Source: Kingella pumchi (GTDB lineage: Bacteria; Pseudomonadota; Gammaproteobacteria; Burkholderiales; Neisseriaceae). From it: a stretch of DNA of 64,000 nt. The notes below the pieces were generated by a model. The model saw nothing but the letters and a program-made list of their open reading frames with translations, had not been told where the DNA came from and ran no database searches. This document shows positions 42,098 through 51,584 of the stretch, one piece after another. The stretch lies in contig NZ_JAKOOW010000037.1 in NCBI RefSeq assembly GCF_022288825.1, positions 35,823-99,822 of the forward strand, read 5' to 3'. Position 1 is the first letter of the stretch, and every line of letters begins with the position of its first letter. Made by a program: the position numbers and the translations under genes.

Positions 42098-43201
42098 TTA
42101 TACCAACCCCCTCAACGCCAAACCAAATGCTTTTGTTAGTGAATTTTCATCGCTAGCAAATTGGGCACCATCTTTAATTTTGCTTATTGCAAATGAAATC
42201 GGAGCAATCTGCTGAGTCATTACGCCTGTTTGGGCATATACCGATTCAGTTAGACCTGACTGCGGAATACATCCGCTACCACTAATGAAAATCTGTTTTA
42301 TGACCTCAGACTGGCCAACATTTCGCGTTGCAAAGAAGAACTGCATGGTACGTTGCACTTCTTGAGCAATTTGCATATTAAAGTTATCCATTACGGAAAC
42401 TTGATAATCTGCAGGACGATTTCTACCGGACAGAGCCATATTTAACGCTTCAGACTCACTTACCTGATAAGTCCGTTGAATCAGTTGCAAAAGCTGTTCC
42501 AAACCAAAGTTCATTTCATGTTTATAAAGAATTTGGCCATTCTCCATAATCAAGGCTTTGGTGTTAACGTCACCTACGTCAAACAATGCAATTCTTTCAT
42601 GAGCAAACTCTCCGGAATCAATAGAGTCTGCATAAGAAAAAGCATTAGCGATTGCAAACAGATCCACATCGACGTTAATAGCTGTCAGACCAATTTCATC
42701 CAGCAAATCGGAATAACGGTTCACATCATCCGTTTTGGCAGCCACCATCAATACGCTCTGCTCACCACTTCGGCCGTCTTGCGAAAGAACCTGCCAGTCG
42801 TAATTCATCTCATCCAAAGCGCCAATACGGGAAACCTCAGCTTCAATCAGATTCTGTAAAGAGATATCGCCGTCATTCGGATTAAAACGGATACCTTCAT
42901 CAATAGTAACCGCGCCTGCGGGTAAAGCTAAGTTAACCCGCTTACAGCTCGTTTTCAACTTGTTGTAACATTGTTGCAAGTGAGCGACAAGCTGATCAAA
43001 ATCAACTATCTCGTTACCGCTGACAACATTTGCCGGCAACCGCACAATCGCATACTTATCCACTTGGGCTTGTCCTGCTCCCTTACCCGAGAGCTGCACC
43101 ATCCTAACGGCTCCCTGATCGATGTCCAAGCCGATAACAGTACGACCAGACAAGCTGGATGTATTGTTACTGCTTGTATTTTTTGATTTTTTCATACGCA
43201 T
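42098..43201 (-). CDS. pilM: Type IV pilus assembly ATPase-fold protein PilM
   Basis: 367 aa, with an N-terminal Ser/Asn-rich stretch. TVIGLDIDQGAVRMVQLSG and AVTIDEGIRFNP are actin-like/FtsA-type nucleotide motifs, IALFDVGDVNTKALIM the phosphate-2 site. It binds PilN in the cytoplasm and links to the motor ATPases. First gene of pilMNOPQ and divergent from ponA. Start could be the ATG at 43201 or the one two codons on. Confidence 0.95.
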   Translation of the reverse strand: MRMKKSKNTSSNNTSSLSGRTVIGLDIDQGAVRMVQLSGKGAGQAQVDKYAIVRLPANVVSGNEIVDFDQLVAHLQQCYNKLKTSCKRVNLALPAGAVTIDEGIRFNPNDGDISLQNLIEAEVSRIGALDEMNYDWQVLSQDGRSGEQSVLMVAAKTDDVNRYSDLLDEIGLTAINVDVDLFAIANAFSYADSIDSGEFAHERIALFDVGDVNTKALIMENGQILYKHEMNFGLEQLLQLIQRTYQVSESEALNMALSGRNRPADYQVSVMDNFNMQIAQEVQRTMQFFFATRNVGQSEVIKQIFISGSGCIPQSGLTESVYAQTGVMTQQIAPISFAISKIKDGAQFASDENSLTKAFGLALRGLV

Positions 43202-43342
43202 GATTTTAAATCCTTACCGCTTGCTAAAACATTTATAATAGCTGGCTGAAATTCCCGTCTAATCCGGAATAACAAAACACATGAGTTATTTTACTTTATT
43301 TTAAAAATAGAGATATCCCTTTCTTAACTTTTACCGACAATC

Positions 43343-45730
43343 ATGATTAAAAAACTGATTACTACCCTACTCGGTCTGACCTTCGGTCTATTTTTATTTG
43401 CCGTTGGTTTGTTAACCGTAGCCGTACTGGTAACTTACCCAAAACTGCCTGCATTAGATGCAGTTAAACACTATCAGCCCAAGGAGCCACTGACTATTTA
43501 TTCAGCAGATGGAGTGGTCATCGGCACCTATGGCGACGAGCGTCGCGCCTTTACAACAATTGACCAGTTCCCAAAAATTTTGACGAATGCCGTGATTGCA
43601 GCGGAAGACAAACGCTTCTACGAACACTGGGGTGTGGACTTAACCGGTATTGCGCGCGCTGCGTTGAATAACATCAGAGGCGGCAACCGCCAGGGTGCCA
43701 GTACGATTACCCAGCAGGTTGCCCGAAACTTCTATCTCACCAACGAACGTACGCTGACACGAAAATTCAACGAAGCGCTTCTGGCTTACAAAATCGAGAA
43801 GAACCTGACCAAAGACCAGATTCTCGAGCTTTACTTCAACCAGATTTATCTCGGCCAGCGCGCCTATGGTTTTGCCGCCGCGGCCAGAATCTATTTCAAC
43901 AAACCGGTACAGGATCTGACGCTGGGCGAAGCCACCATTTTGGCCGGCCTGCCCAAAGCGCCCTCATCCTTTAATCCGATTGTGAATCCCGAGCGTGCCA
44001 AACTGCGCCAGAAATACATTCTCGACAATATGGTCGAACTCAACATGATTACGCCGGCCCAGCGGGAAGCGGCTTTGCGCGAAGAGCTGCACTATGAGCG
44101 CTACCGCATGGCAATCGACCAAAACTCGCTGTATGTAGCCGAAATGGCGCGGCAAAACCTTTACGACCGTTACGGCGAAGACGCCTATACCCAAGGTTTC
44201 AAGGTATACACCACCGTTAGCATCGCCCACCAGAAAGCCGCCACCGCCGCGCTGCGCAAGGCCCTGTCGAATTTCGACCGCGGCCGCGCTTACCGCGGTG
44301 CCGAGCAGCAGTTTGACCTGGCCGGCGTTCCCGCGGAAGAGCTGGACGACGAAATCGAACAGTATCTGGAAAACACCTATACCGTTGAAGGCATGATCCC
44401 GGCGATTATTTCGCAGGCCGGCGGCAACGGCATTACCGTGCAGATGCAGGGCGGCAGAAAAGCCAAACTCAGCACCGCGGAAATGGGCATTGCCCGCGGT
44501 GCCGTCAACAGCAAAAAACTCGGCGATCGCGCCTTAAAAGTCGGCTCGCTGATCCGTGTGGCCAAAACCAAAAACGGCCGCTTTACCGTTGTGCAGCAGC
44601 CTAATGTCCAAGGCGCTCTGGTATCGCTCGACGCCGAAACCGGCGCCATCCGCGCCATGGTCGGAGGCTACGACTACCACAGCCGCAGCTTCAACCGTGC
44701 CACCCAAAGCATCCGCCAGCCCGGTTCCACCTTCAAACCCTTCGTTTATTCCGCCGCCCTTTCCAAAGGCATGACCGCGGCAACGCTGGTCAACGACGCG
44801 CCGATCAACATCCGCGGCTGGCAGCCGAAAAACTCCGACGGCAGCTACGCCGGCATGATTACCCTGCGCCAGGCGCTGACCCGTTCCAAAAACACCGTAT
44901 CGGTGCGCATTGCCCAAGCGATGGGTGTGGACTACACCCGCAACTACGCCATGCGCTTTGGCTTCAAATCCAACCAGCTGCCGACCACCCTTTCCATCGC
45001 CCTCGGCTCCGGCTCCGCCACCCCCCTGCAGATGGCCGAAGGCTACGCGGTATTCGCCAACGGCGGCTATAAGGTTTCCGGCTACGTTATCGACAAAATC
45101 TACGACAGCCAAGGCAATCTGCGCGCCGAAATGCACCCGCTGGTGGCCGGACAAAACGCCCCGCAGGTTATCGACCCGCGTAACGCCTATGTGATGACCT
45201 CCATCCTGCGCGACGTCGTCCTGCACGGTACCGCCCGCCGCGCCACCGCGCTCGGCCGCAGCGACATCGCCGGCAAAACCGGTACCACCAACGACTTTAA
45301 AGACGCCTGGTTCGTCGGCTACACCCCCAAAATCGTTACCGCCGTTTATATCGGCTACGACAAACCCGTCAATATGGGTCGCGGCGCCTTCGGCGGCACC
45401 CTGGCGCTGCCGGTATGGGTGGACTACATGCGTTTCGCCCTCAAAGGCAAGCCGGTAGAGCGCTTCAAAACACCTTCCGGCGTCGTCCAACGCGACGGCG
45501 AACTCTTCCTGCGCGAGCAGCAGAGCACCAGCAGCAGCGTAGCCCTGGACAACAGCACGCCCAATCCGGAAATGGTGCAGCCGCCCAAGCCGAAACCGGC
45601 AGTAATCGAAAACGACAGCGAAGAAAGCCTGCCCGCCCTGCCCGACACCACCGGCGAGCGCCCGCTGACTCCGCAAAACCCCAAACGCGGCGGCGACGGC
45701 GGCGGCGACAGCATCGACGATTTGTTCTAA
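43343..45730 (+). CDS. ponA: Penicillin-binding protein 1A
   Basis: 795 aa bifunctional PBP. An N-terminal membrane helix (about 5-30); GT51 transglycosylase motifs EDKRFYEHWGVD and GASTITQQVARN; an OB-like insert; transpeptidase motifs S-T-F-K in RQPGSTFKPF, SKN in TRSKNTVS, and KTGTT. A disordered Pro/Glu/Gly C-terminus ends it. It polymerises and crosslinks peptidoglycan. The pilMNOPQ-ponA divergence is conserved in neisseriae and many gamma/beta-proteobacteria. Confidence 0.97.
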   Translation: MIKKLITTLLGLTFGLFLFAVGLLTVAVLVTYPKLPALDAVKHYQPKEPLTIYSADGVVIGTYGDERRAFTTIDQFPKILTNAVIAAEDKRFYEHWGVDLTGIARAALNNIRGGNRQGASTITQQVARNFYLTNERTLTRKFNEALLAYKIEKNLTKDQILELYFNQIYLGQRAYGFAAAARIYFNKPVQDLTLGEATILAGLPKAPSSFNPIVNPERAKLRQKYILDNMVELNMITPAQREAALREELHYERYRMAIDQNSLYVAEMARQNLYDRYGEDAYTQGFKVYTTVSIAHQKAATAALRKALSNFDRGRAYRGAEQQFDLAGVPAEELDDEIEQYLENTYTVEGMIPAIISQAGGNGITVQMQGGRKAKLSTAEMGIARGAVNSKKLGDRALKVGSLIRVAKTKNGRFTVVQQPNVQGALVSLDAETGAIRAMVGGYDYHSRSFNRATQSIRQPGSTFKPFVYSAALSKGMTAATLVNDAPINIRGWQPKNSDGSYAGMITLRQALTRSKNTVSVRIAQAMGVDYTRNYAMRFGFKSNQLPTTLSIALGSGSATPLQMAEGYAVFANGGYKVSGYVIDKIYDSQGNLRAEMHPLVAGQNAPQVIDPRNAYVMTSILRDVVLHGTARRATALGRSDIAGKTGTTNDFKDAWFVGYTPKIVTAVYIGYDKPVNMGRGAFGGTLALPVWVDYMRFALKGKPVERFKTPSGVVQRDGELFLREQQSTSSSVALDNSTPNPEMVQPPKPKPAVIENDSEESLPALPDTTGERPLTPQNPKRGGDGGGDSIDDLF

Positions 45731-45749
45731 ACATCTTTCGTCCGCACAC

Positions 45750-45780
45750 AGGCAGCCTGAAAACTTTTTCAGGCTGCCTT
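45750..45780 (+). terminator. Inverted DUS pair after ponA
   Basis: AGGCAGCCTGAAAA and TTTTTCAGGCTGCCT form a hairpin 20 bases past the stop. It is the first full DUS after about 9 kb without one. Confidence 0.65.
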
Positions 45781-45947
45781 GATTCAAACGCCGCGCCCCG
45801 TTTGCCGGCACGCAAGCAAAGCGCCGCAGTTTCGCCCGCCCATATCCGCCGGACGGTTTTTCAGGCTGCCTTCAAGCAACAGGCAGCCTGAAAAACCGTC
45901 TGCCGTATCGACAGGCTATAATCCGCCCTTTTTCTCTCCCGCCCGCC

Positions 45948-46991
45948 ATGAAACTTTCCGATTTCGACTTCCACCTGCCCGAAGAGCTGATCGCCCAATA
46001 CCCGCCGCCGCAGCGCGGCGGCAGCCGTCTGCTCGCCGCCCTGCCCGATACCCCGCTGCAGGATGGCGTGTTCGCCGACATCACCGATTACATCGCCGCC
46101 GGCGACCTTCTGATATTCAATAACACCAAAGTCATCAAAGCCCGGCTGTTCGGCAGCAAAGAAAGCGGCGGCCGCATCGAAGCGCTGATCGAAAGAGTGC
46201 TCGACGAGCACACCGCGCTGGCGCACATCCGCGCGTCCAAACCGCCCAAACCCGGCACCCGCCTACTGTTTGACGGCGGCATCGAAGCCGTGATGCAGGA
46301 GCGCGCCCAAGAGCTGTTCCAAATCCGCTTTACCGGCAGCCTGAACGTTTACCAGCTGCTCGAAGAACACGGCCGCCTGCCGCTGCCGCCCTATATCCGC
46401 CGCGAAGCCGGCGCCGACGACGAAGCGCGCTACCAAACCGTCTATGCCAAACACCAGGGCGCCGTCGCCGCCCCCACCGCCGGCCTGCACTTTACCGACG
46501 AAATCCTGCGCAAGCTGCGCGACAAAGGCGTGCGGTTTGCCGAAATCACCCTGCATGTGGGCGCCGGTACCTTCCAACCGGTGCGCGGCGACGACATCGC
46601 CGGCCACAAAATGCACAGCGAGCTTTACGAAGTGCCGCAAAGCGTGGTCGATGCCGTCGCCCAAACCCGCGAACGCGGCGGCCGCGTATGGGCGGTCGGC
46701 ACCACTTCGGTACGCGCGCTCGAATCCGCCGCCCGTTCAGGCAGCCTGAAAGCCGGCGAAGGTGACACCGACATCTTCATCACCCCCGGCTACCGCTTCC
46801 GCGTGGCCGACCGCCTGATCACCAACTTCCACCTGCCCAAATCCACGCTGCTGATGCTGGTTTCCGCCTTTGCCGGCAGCAATCGCATCCGCGAAATCTA
46901 CCGCCACGCCGTCGAGCAACGCTACCGCTTTTTCAGCTACGGCGACGCCATGCTGCTGGGCCTGGCGGATGAACCGCAAAAGGCAGCCTGA
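45948..46991 (+). CDS. queA: S-adenosylmethionine:tRNA ribosyltransferase-isomerase
   Basis: 347 aa. KLSDFDFHLPEELIAQYPP, LLIFNNTKVIKARL, GAVAAPTAGLHFT and ITLHVGAGTFQPV are QueA signatures. It makes epoxyqueuosine at tRNA wobble position 34. A TATAAT at 45917-45922 (no clear -35) lies 25 bases before the ATG. The stop sits inside a DUS. Confidence 0.97.
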   Translation: MKLSDFDFHLPEELIAQYPPPQRGGSRLLAALPDTPLQDGVFADITDYIAAGDLLIFNNTKVIKARLFGSKESGGRIEALIERVLDEHTALAHIRASKPPKPGTRLLFDGGIEAVMQERAQELFQIRFTGSLNVYQLLEEHGRLPLPPYIRREAGADDEARYQTVYAKHQGAVAAPTAGLHFTDEILRKLRDKGVRFAEITLHVGAGTFQPVRGDDIAGHKMHSELYEVPQSVVDAVAQTRERGGRVWAVGTTSVRALESAARSGSLKAGEGDTDIFITPGYRFRVADRLITNFHLPKSTLLMLVSAFAGSNRIREIYRHAVEQRYRFFSYGDAMLLGLADEPQKAA

Positions 46992-46997
46992 AAAACC

Positions 46998-48338
46998 ATG
47001 AACCCGCTCAAAACCGCCGTCGTCGGCCACACCAATACCGGCAAAACCTCCCTGCTGCGCACCCTGCTGCGCGACGATGCCTTCGGCGAAGTGCAAAACG
47101 CCGCCGCCACCACCCGCCACGTTGAAGAAGCGGCCATCGGCGCCGGCGGCGAAACCCTGCTGCTGCTCTACGACACCCCCGGCCTGGAAGACGCCGGCGG
47201 CCTGCTCGACTGGCTGGAAGAGCACACCTCCTCTCGCGAAGAAGGCATCGACCGCATCCGCCGCTTTCTCGATTCGGACGCCGCCGCCGAAGCCTTTTCG
47301 CAGGAAGCCAAAGTGCTGCGCCAGCTGCTGGCCAGCGACTGCGGTTTATACGTAATTGACGCCCGCGAGCCGGTGCTGCCCAAATACCGCGACGAGCTCA
47401 CCGTGCTCTCATGGTGCGCCAAACCGCTGATGCCGGTGTTCAACTTCACCCGCGGCAGCGACACCGACGCCTGGCGGCAGATGCTCGCCCGCCGCAACCT
47501 GCACGTCAGCAGCAGTTTCGACACCGTTGCCTTCGATTTCGAAGGCGAGATGCGGCTGTGGCAGAACCTGGCGACCATGCTGCCCGGCCGCGACAGTCTG
47601 AGCCGCCTGGCCGCCAGCCGCCGCGACGACTGGCAGGCGCTCGACCGCCAAGCGCGCCAAAGCATCGCCTCGTTTTTATTGGACGCCGCCGCCTGCCGCC
47701 GCGTACTCGACGACCCGCTGCAGGCAGAAAGCGCGCAGGCGCAGATGCAGCAGCAGGTGCGCGACGGCGAAGCGGCGCTGCAGCGCGAGCTGCTCGACCT
47801 CTACCGCTTCTACCGCAGCCGCACCGACAGCAGCCACGCGCCGCTAAACGCCTTTCGCCGCGACCCTTTCGACAGCGAGCTGCTCAAAGAATACGGCATC
47901 CGCACCGGCACCGGAGCCGCCGCCGGCGCCCTGATCGGCTTGGGCGTCGATGCCCTCACTCTCGGCACCTCGCTGGGCATGGGCGCCGCCATCGGCGGGC
48001 TGATCGGCGGCGTACTGCCCAACTGGCAAACCCTGTCCGACAAAATCAGCGGCACCGAAACCCTGTATATCGACGCCGCTGCGCTCACCCTGCTCGCCGC
48101 CCGCAGCCTTGAGCTGCTGACGCAACTGCAGTCGCGCGGCCATGCCGGCAGCGGCGACATCCTGCTGGAAGGCGGCCGCGCACCGTGGCAGCCTGAAAAA
48201 CTGCCCGCGCCGCTACAGCGTGCCCGACGCCATCCCGAATGGTCATCCTGCAATCCCGAAGGCGACGGCCGCCCGTCCTCCCGCGCCGGCGCCCAAGCCG
48301 ATCTGGCCGCCGTTTTGAAAAACGCCGCAGCAGCCTGA
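46998..48338 (+). CDS. DUF3482 GTPase
   Basis: 446 aa. G1 is GHTNTGKTS (10-18), G3 DTPG in YDTPGLEDAGGLL, and G4 lies near MPVFNFTRGSD, which departs from NKxD. A helical middle is followed by hydrophobic, Gly-rich stretches (TGAAAGALIGLGVDALTLG, MGAAIGGLIGGVLP) that should insert in the membrane, then a DUS-derived linker (WQPEKLPAP). This matches the DUF3482 family of Era/dynamin-like bacterial GTPases. Function is not known; the start is six bases after the queA stop. Confidence 0.85.
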   Translation: MNPLKTAVVGHTNTGKTSLLRTLLRDDAFGEVQNAAATTRHVEEAAIGAGGETLLLLYDTPGLEDAGGLLDWLEEHTSSREEGIDRIRRFLDSDAAAEAFSQEAKVLRQLLASDCGLYVIDAREPVLPKYRDELTVLSWCAKPLMPVFNFTRGSDTDAWRQMLARRNLHVSSSFDTVAFDFEGEMRLWQNLATMLPGRDSLSRLAASRRDDWQALDRQARQSIASFLLDAAACRRVLDDPLQAESAQAQMQQQVRDGEAALQRELLDLYRFYRSRTDSSHAPLNAFRRDPFDSELLKEYGIRTGTGAAAGALIGLGVDALTLGTSLGMGAAIGGLIGGVLPNWQTLSDKISGTETLYIDAAALTLLAARSLELLTQLQSRGHAGSGDILLEGGRAPWQPEKLPAPLQRARRHPEWSSCNPEGDGRPSSRAGAQADLAAVLKNAAAA

Positions 48339-48495
48339 AAAGCGCTTCGCCATCTTGGCGCGCGGCGGCGGCGCCGGAAACATCGAAACGCTGCCGAGTC
48401 TTAGCCAAAGCAGCCTGAAAGCCGTTTCAGGCTGCCGCTTTTCCCATCTTTTCAGGCAGCCTGAAAGGCTTTCAAGCTGCCGGCACCCCGCAACC

Positions 48496-49359
48496 ATGAT
48501 CGATCTGCACTGCCATTCCACCGTATCCGACGGCACCCTCGAGCCGCAGGAAGTCGTGCGCCTGGCCGCCGCCAACGGCTGCCGCCTGCTGGCGCTCACC
48601 GACCACGACCACACCGGCGGCATCGCCGCCGCCCGCGCCGAAGCCGCGCAACACGGCATCCGCCTAATCAGCGGCGTCGAAATCTCCACCAGCTGGCGCG
48701 GCAGCACCGTCCACATCGTCGGTCTCGATTTCGACGAACACGACGCCAATCTGCAAAGCCTGCTGGCCAGACTGCGCGGCGGCCGCGAAGAGCGCCTGCG
48801 CCAAATCGCCGCCAAGCTCGAGAAAAAAGGCATTTTCGGCGCCTACGAAGGCGCGCTGGCGCTCAGTTCCAGCCCGGAAACCGTGTCGCGCACCCATATC
48901 GCCGAGTTTCTGCGCCAGCAGGGCGTCGTCAGCCGCACCCAGCAGGCCTTCGACAAATATCTCGGCGAAGGCAAAGCCGCCTATGTCCGCCACCAGTGGG
49001 CGGAACTGGCCGAAACCGTGCAGGCAATCACCGGTGCTGGCGGCATCGCGGTAATCGCCCACCCGATGCGCTACGGCTTTTCCGCCACCGCCAAACGCCG
49101 GCTGATCGAAGAATTCAAGGCCGAAGGCGGCCGCGCCATCGAAATTCACAGCGGCCGCTCGCCGATGAACGAGCGCATGAACTACGCCCTGCTCGCCCGC
49201 CGCTACGGCCTGCTCGCCAGCAGCGGCAGCGATTTTCACCGCCCGCAGGGCTACGGCGGCACCCTCGGTGTACTGCCCGAGCTGCCGCCGGACTGCGACC
49301 CGATCTGGCAACACCTGCGCCCGCCTTTCAGGCAGCCTGAAAACCATACGGCACAGTAA
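48496..49359 (+). CDS. rnm: PHP-domain phosphoesterase (RNase AM/YciV-like)
   Basis: 287 aa from the ATG at 48496. MIDLHCHSTVSDGTLEPQEVV and LTDHDHTGGIAAA are the metal-binding PHP motifs, with EIHSGRSPMNER and SGSDFHRPQG near the end. This is the TrpH/YciV group, which removes 5' mononucleotides from rRNA precursors and hydrolyses 3',5'-bisphosphates. It likely forms an operon with the GTPase gene upstream. Confidence 0.88.
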   Translation: MIDLHCHSTVSDGTLEPQEVVRLAAANGCRLLALTDHDHTGGIAAARAEAAQHGIRLISGVEISTSWRGSTVHIVGLDFDEHDANLQSLLARLRGGREERLRQIAAKLEKKGIFGAYEGALALSSSPETVSRTHIAEFLRQQGVVSRTQQAFDKYLGEGKAAYVRHQWAELAETVQAITGAGGIAVIAHPMRYGFSATAKRRLIEEFKAEGGRAIEIHSGRSPMNERMNYALLARRYGLLASSGSDFHRPQGYGGTLGVLPELPPDCDPIWQHLRPPFRQPENHTAQ

Positions 49360-49636
49360 AGCCGTTTGCCGCAGCAAAAAGCAGCCTGAAAGCCGTTTGG
49401 GGCGTTTTCAGGCTGCTTTTGATTTGCACACGGTCTGCTCTTGCCTGCCCCAAGCAGCCTGAAAGGATTTCAGGCTGCTTTGCTGCGTTTTTTGCCACAG
49501 GCGCGGCCAAAGTGCCGCCCTGCCGTTGCCCGCGGGCGCCACACTGCGTAGAATGCGCCGCGCTGCCTTTGTTTCAGGGCTGCAAGCGTGTCAGCCGAGC
49601 GGCCGGCAGTTTTTATTTTCGACCAAGGAATCAGAC

Positions 49637-50212
49637 ATGAAAAAAGTACTCGTATTGGTTTTGAGCGCCGGCCTTTCTGCCGCCGCTTTTGCCGGCAGCC
49701 CCGGCTTTTACGTGCAAGGCGATGTCGGCTATGCCGGCGTGCACGCCAAAGAAGACGGCGAAAAACTCTCCGAAAAAGGCTTCAGCCCGCGCATTTCCGG
49801 TGGTTATGACTTCGGCAGCGTGCGCGTTGCCGCCGACTACACCCACTATAAAAACCTGAATGCCAGCGGCAGCGACGGCAACGAGCGCTACCACCTGCGT
49901 CTGAAAAACCGCAGTCTCGGCGTATCCGGCATCTACGATTTCGACATCGACGCGCCGGTCAAACCCTATGTCGGCGCCCGTTTGGCTCTGAACCGCATCT
50001 CTTCGGACTACAGCGAATCCGCTCCCGGCTATTCCTATAGCGATCACAACAGCAAAACCAAGCTGGGCGTGGGCGCGATGGTCGGCGCCAGCTACAACGT
50101 CAGCGACAATATCGCCGTGGATGCCGGCTACCGCCGCAACTACTGGGGCAAATTCGACGGCGTCAAAGTCCACAGCAACGAATTGCACGGCGGCGTGCGC
50201 GTGAAGTTCTAA
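49637..50212 (+). CDS. Opacity-type outer-membrane beta-barrel protein
   Basis: 191 aa. A signal peptide (to AFA-20) precedes an eight-stranded barrel: GFYVQGDVGYAGVHAK, RISGGYDFGSVRVAADYTHY, SLGVSGIYDFDIDAPVKPYV, then DAGYRRNYWGKFDGVK and the terminal LHGGVRVKF ending in Phe, the beta-signal. It resembles the Opa/NspA porin-like family. No CTCTT phase-variation tract is present, so it is probably constitutive and closer to NspA than to variable Opa proteins. RBS AAGGAATCAGAC. The 49360-49636 gap upstream holds four DUS and no gene. Confidence 0.85.
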   Translation: MKKVLVLVLSAGLSAAAFAGSPGFYVQGDVGYAGVHAKEDGEKLSEKGFSPRISGGYDFGSVRVAADYTHYKNLNASGSDGNERYHLRLKNRSLGVSGIYDFDIDAPVKPYVGARLALNRISSDYSESAPGYSYSDHNSKTKLGVGAMVGASYNVSDNIAVDAGYRRNYWGKFDGVKVHSNELHGGVRVKF

Positions 50213-50225
50213 GCGCCCTTAGCCC

Positions 50226-50269
50226 AAAGCAGCCTGAAAAGCATTTTCTGCTTTTCAGGCTGCTTTTTT
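50226..50269 (+). terminator. Strong inverted DUS terminator after the Opa-like gene
   Basis: AAAGCAGCCTGAAAAGCA and TGCTTTTCAGGCTGCTTT form an 18-bp stem, followed by T6, 14 bases past the stop. Confidence 0.8.
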
Positions 50270-50290
50270 GCGCCGGCGTTTGGCTGCCGT

Positions 50291-51526
50291 TCAGGCTGCC
50301 GGATCGTTCTGCGGCGTCCACTGCCGGTAGCGCCACAGCATCGCGCCGGTGGCCAGCGCCAGCAGCACGGCGGTTTGGTAAACACTGGCATAGCCCCAGT
50401 TTTGCGCCATACGCAGGGCGGCGAAACCGGCGGCGTAGCTGCCCACGAGTATCACCGAAAACTGCAGGCTGCTGTCGAGCGCGGCGGTTTGGCGCTCGGA
50501 CTTGTCCATCAAAAGCGCCAGCAGCACCGGCATCATCAGGGTGTAGGCCAGGCTCAGGGCGATGATTTGGGCGGGCGGCAGCCAGCGGGCAAACTGTAGC
50601 GCCTGCGCCGGCAGGGTCATCGACACCAGCAGCGGCAGCTGCAGCGCATACAGCACGAAAAACAGCCGCCGACGCGGGATGCGGCGCGCAAGCGCCCCCG
50701 CCAGCGGGGTAACGATCAGGCAGGCGGCGGGAATGCCGATGCTGAGAATATTGGCGCTTTGCACCGGTGTAAAACCGAAATCGGCAAGCATCGTGACAAA
50801 AGTCGCCGCGCAAAAAGCGTAAGGCAATGTGAGCAGAAACAGCAGCGCGCACCATTGCCAGCCGGTGTGCGGCTGGCGCCAGAACTTCCAAAAACGTGCC
50901 GCCAGCGCCGTCAGCCCGCCGCCGCTGTGTCCGCCTGCCGGTTCGCGGTAGTGCCACACCAGCGCCAGCACCGCCAGCGTCAGCACCAGCATCAGGCCGC
51001 AGGCAGCCTGAAAACCGGCCAGCTGGGACACCCACGTCACCGCCGCGCCGCCGATTACTTTGCCCGTGCGCGCGGCCATGGTCTGCACCACGCCGCCGAA
51101 ACCGCGCTCGCGCGGCGGCAGCACCACGCAGCTCAAACCGAGCATGGCGCAGCCGTACACCGTGCCCGATGAGCTCAGCACCACACACAGCACCAGCAGC
51201 AGCGGGAAGTTTTGGCGCACGTCATACGCCGCCATCAGCGCAAAGGCGGCCGAGAGCGCCAGTGCCGCGCCCAGCAGCCACGGGCGAAAACGCCCGCCCG
51301 CGCTGCGGCGGCCGTCCATCAGCGCGGCAAACAGCACTTTGGCCGCTTCGATGCCGCCGATCAGCTGCACCCAACTGAGCTGCTTCAGGGTGTAGTCGCC
51401 GTGTTTGAGCACCGTCATCAGCGTGATCAGATAAAAGGCGACCAGCGTGAATTTGTAGATGCTGCCCACGGCCAGCAGCAGCCAGTCGCTGCGGGCAGGG
51501 GCGCGGGCGGGAGCGGATTCGGACAT
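50291..51526 (-). CDS. MFS transporter of the RhtX/FptX siderophore-permease type
   Basis: 411 aa with twelve predicted helices. DWLLLAVGSIYKFTLVAFYLI and the WVQLIGGIEAAKVLFAALMDG loop match small MFS permeases such as RhtX/FptX that move siderophores across the inner membrane, and AmpG-like relatives. It is downstream of the TonB receptor gene on the same strand, with one small gene between, which supports a role in the same uptake route. Substrate is inferred. Confidence 0.8.
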   Translation of the reverse strand: MSESAPARAPARSDWLLLAVGSIYKFTLVAFYLITLMTVLKHGDYTLKQLSWVQLIGGIEAAKVLFAALMDGRRSAGGRFRPWLLGAALALSAAFALMAAYDVRQNFPLLLVLCVVLSSSGTVYGCAMLGLSCVVLPPRERGFGGVVQTMAARTGKVIGGAAVTWVSQLAGFQAACGLMLVLTLAVLALVWHYREPAGGHSGGGLTALAARFWKFWRQPHTGWQWCALLFLLTLPYAFCAATFVTMLADFGFTPVQSANILSIGIPAACLIVTPLAGALARRIPRRRLFFVLYALQLPLLVSMTLPAQALQFARWLPPAQIIALSLAYTLMMPVLLALLMDKSERQTAALDSSLQFSVILVGSYAAGFAALRMAQNWGYASVYQTAVLLALATGAMLWRYRQWTPQNDPAA

Positions 51527-51584
51527 GGGCTTTCCTTGCGGTAAAGGCAGCCTGAAACTTTCAGGCTGCCTGTTTTTCTGCCTT

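Noticed and set aside
49571..50212. Phase-variable Opa gene
   Set aside because: There is no CTCTT or other short tandem tract in the signal-peptide region; the barrel is closer to NspA in size.
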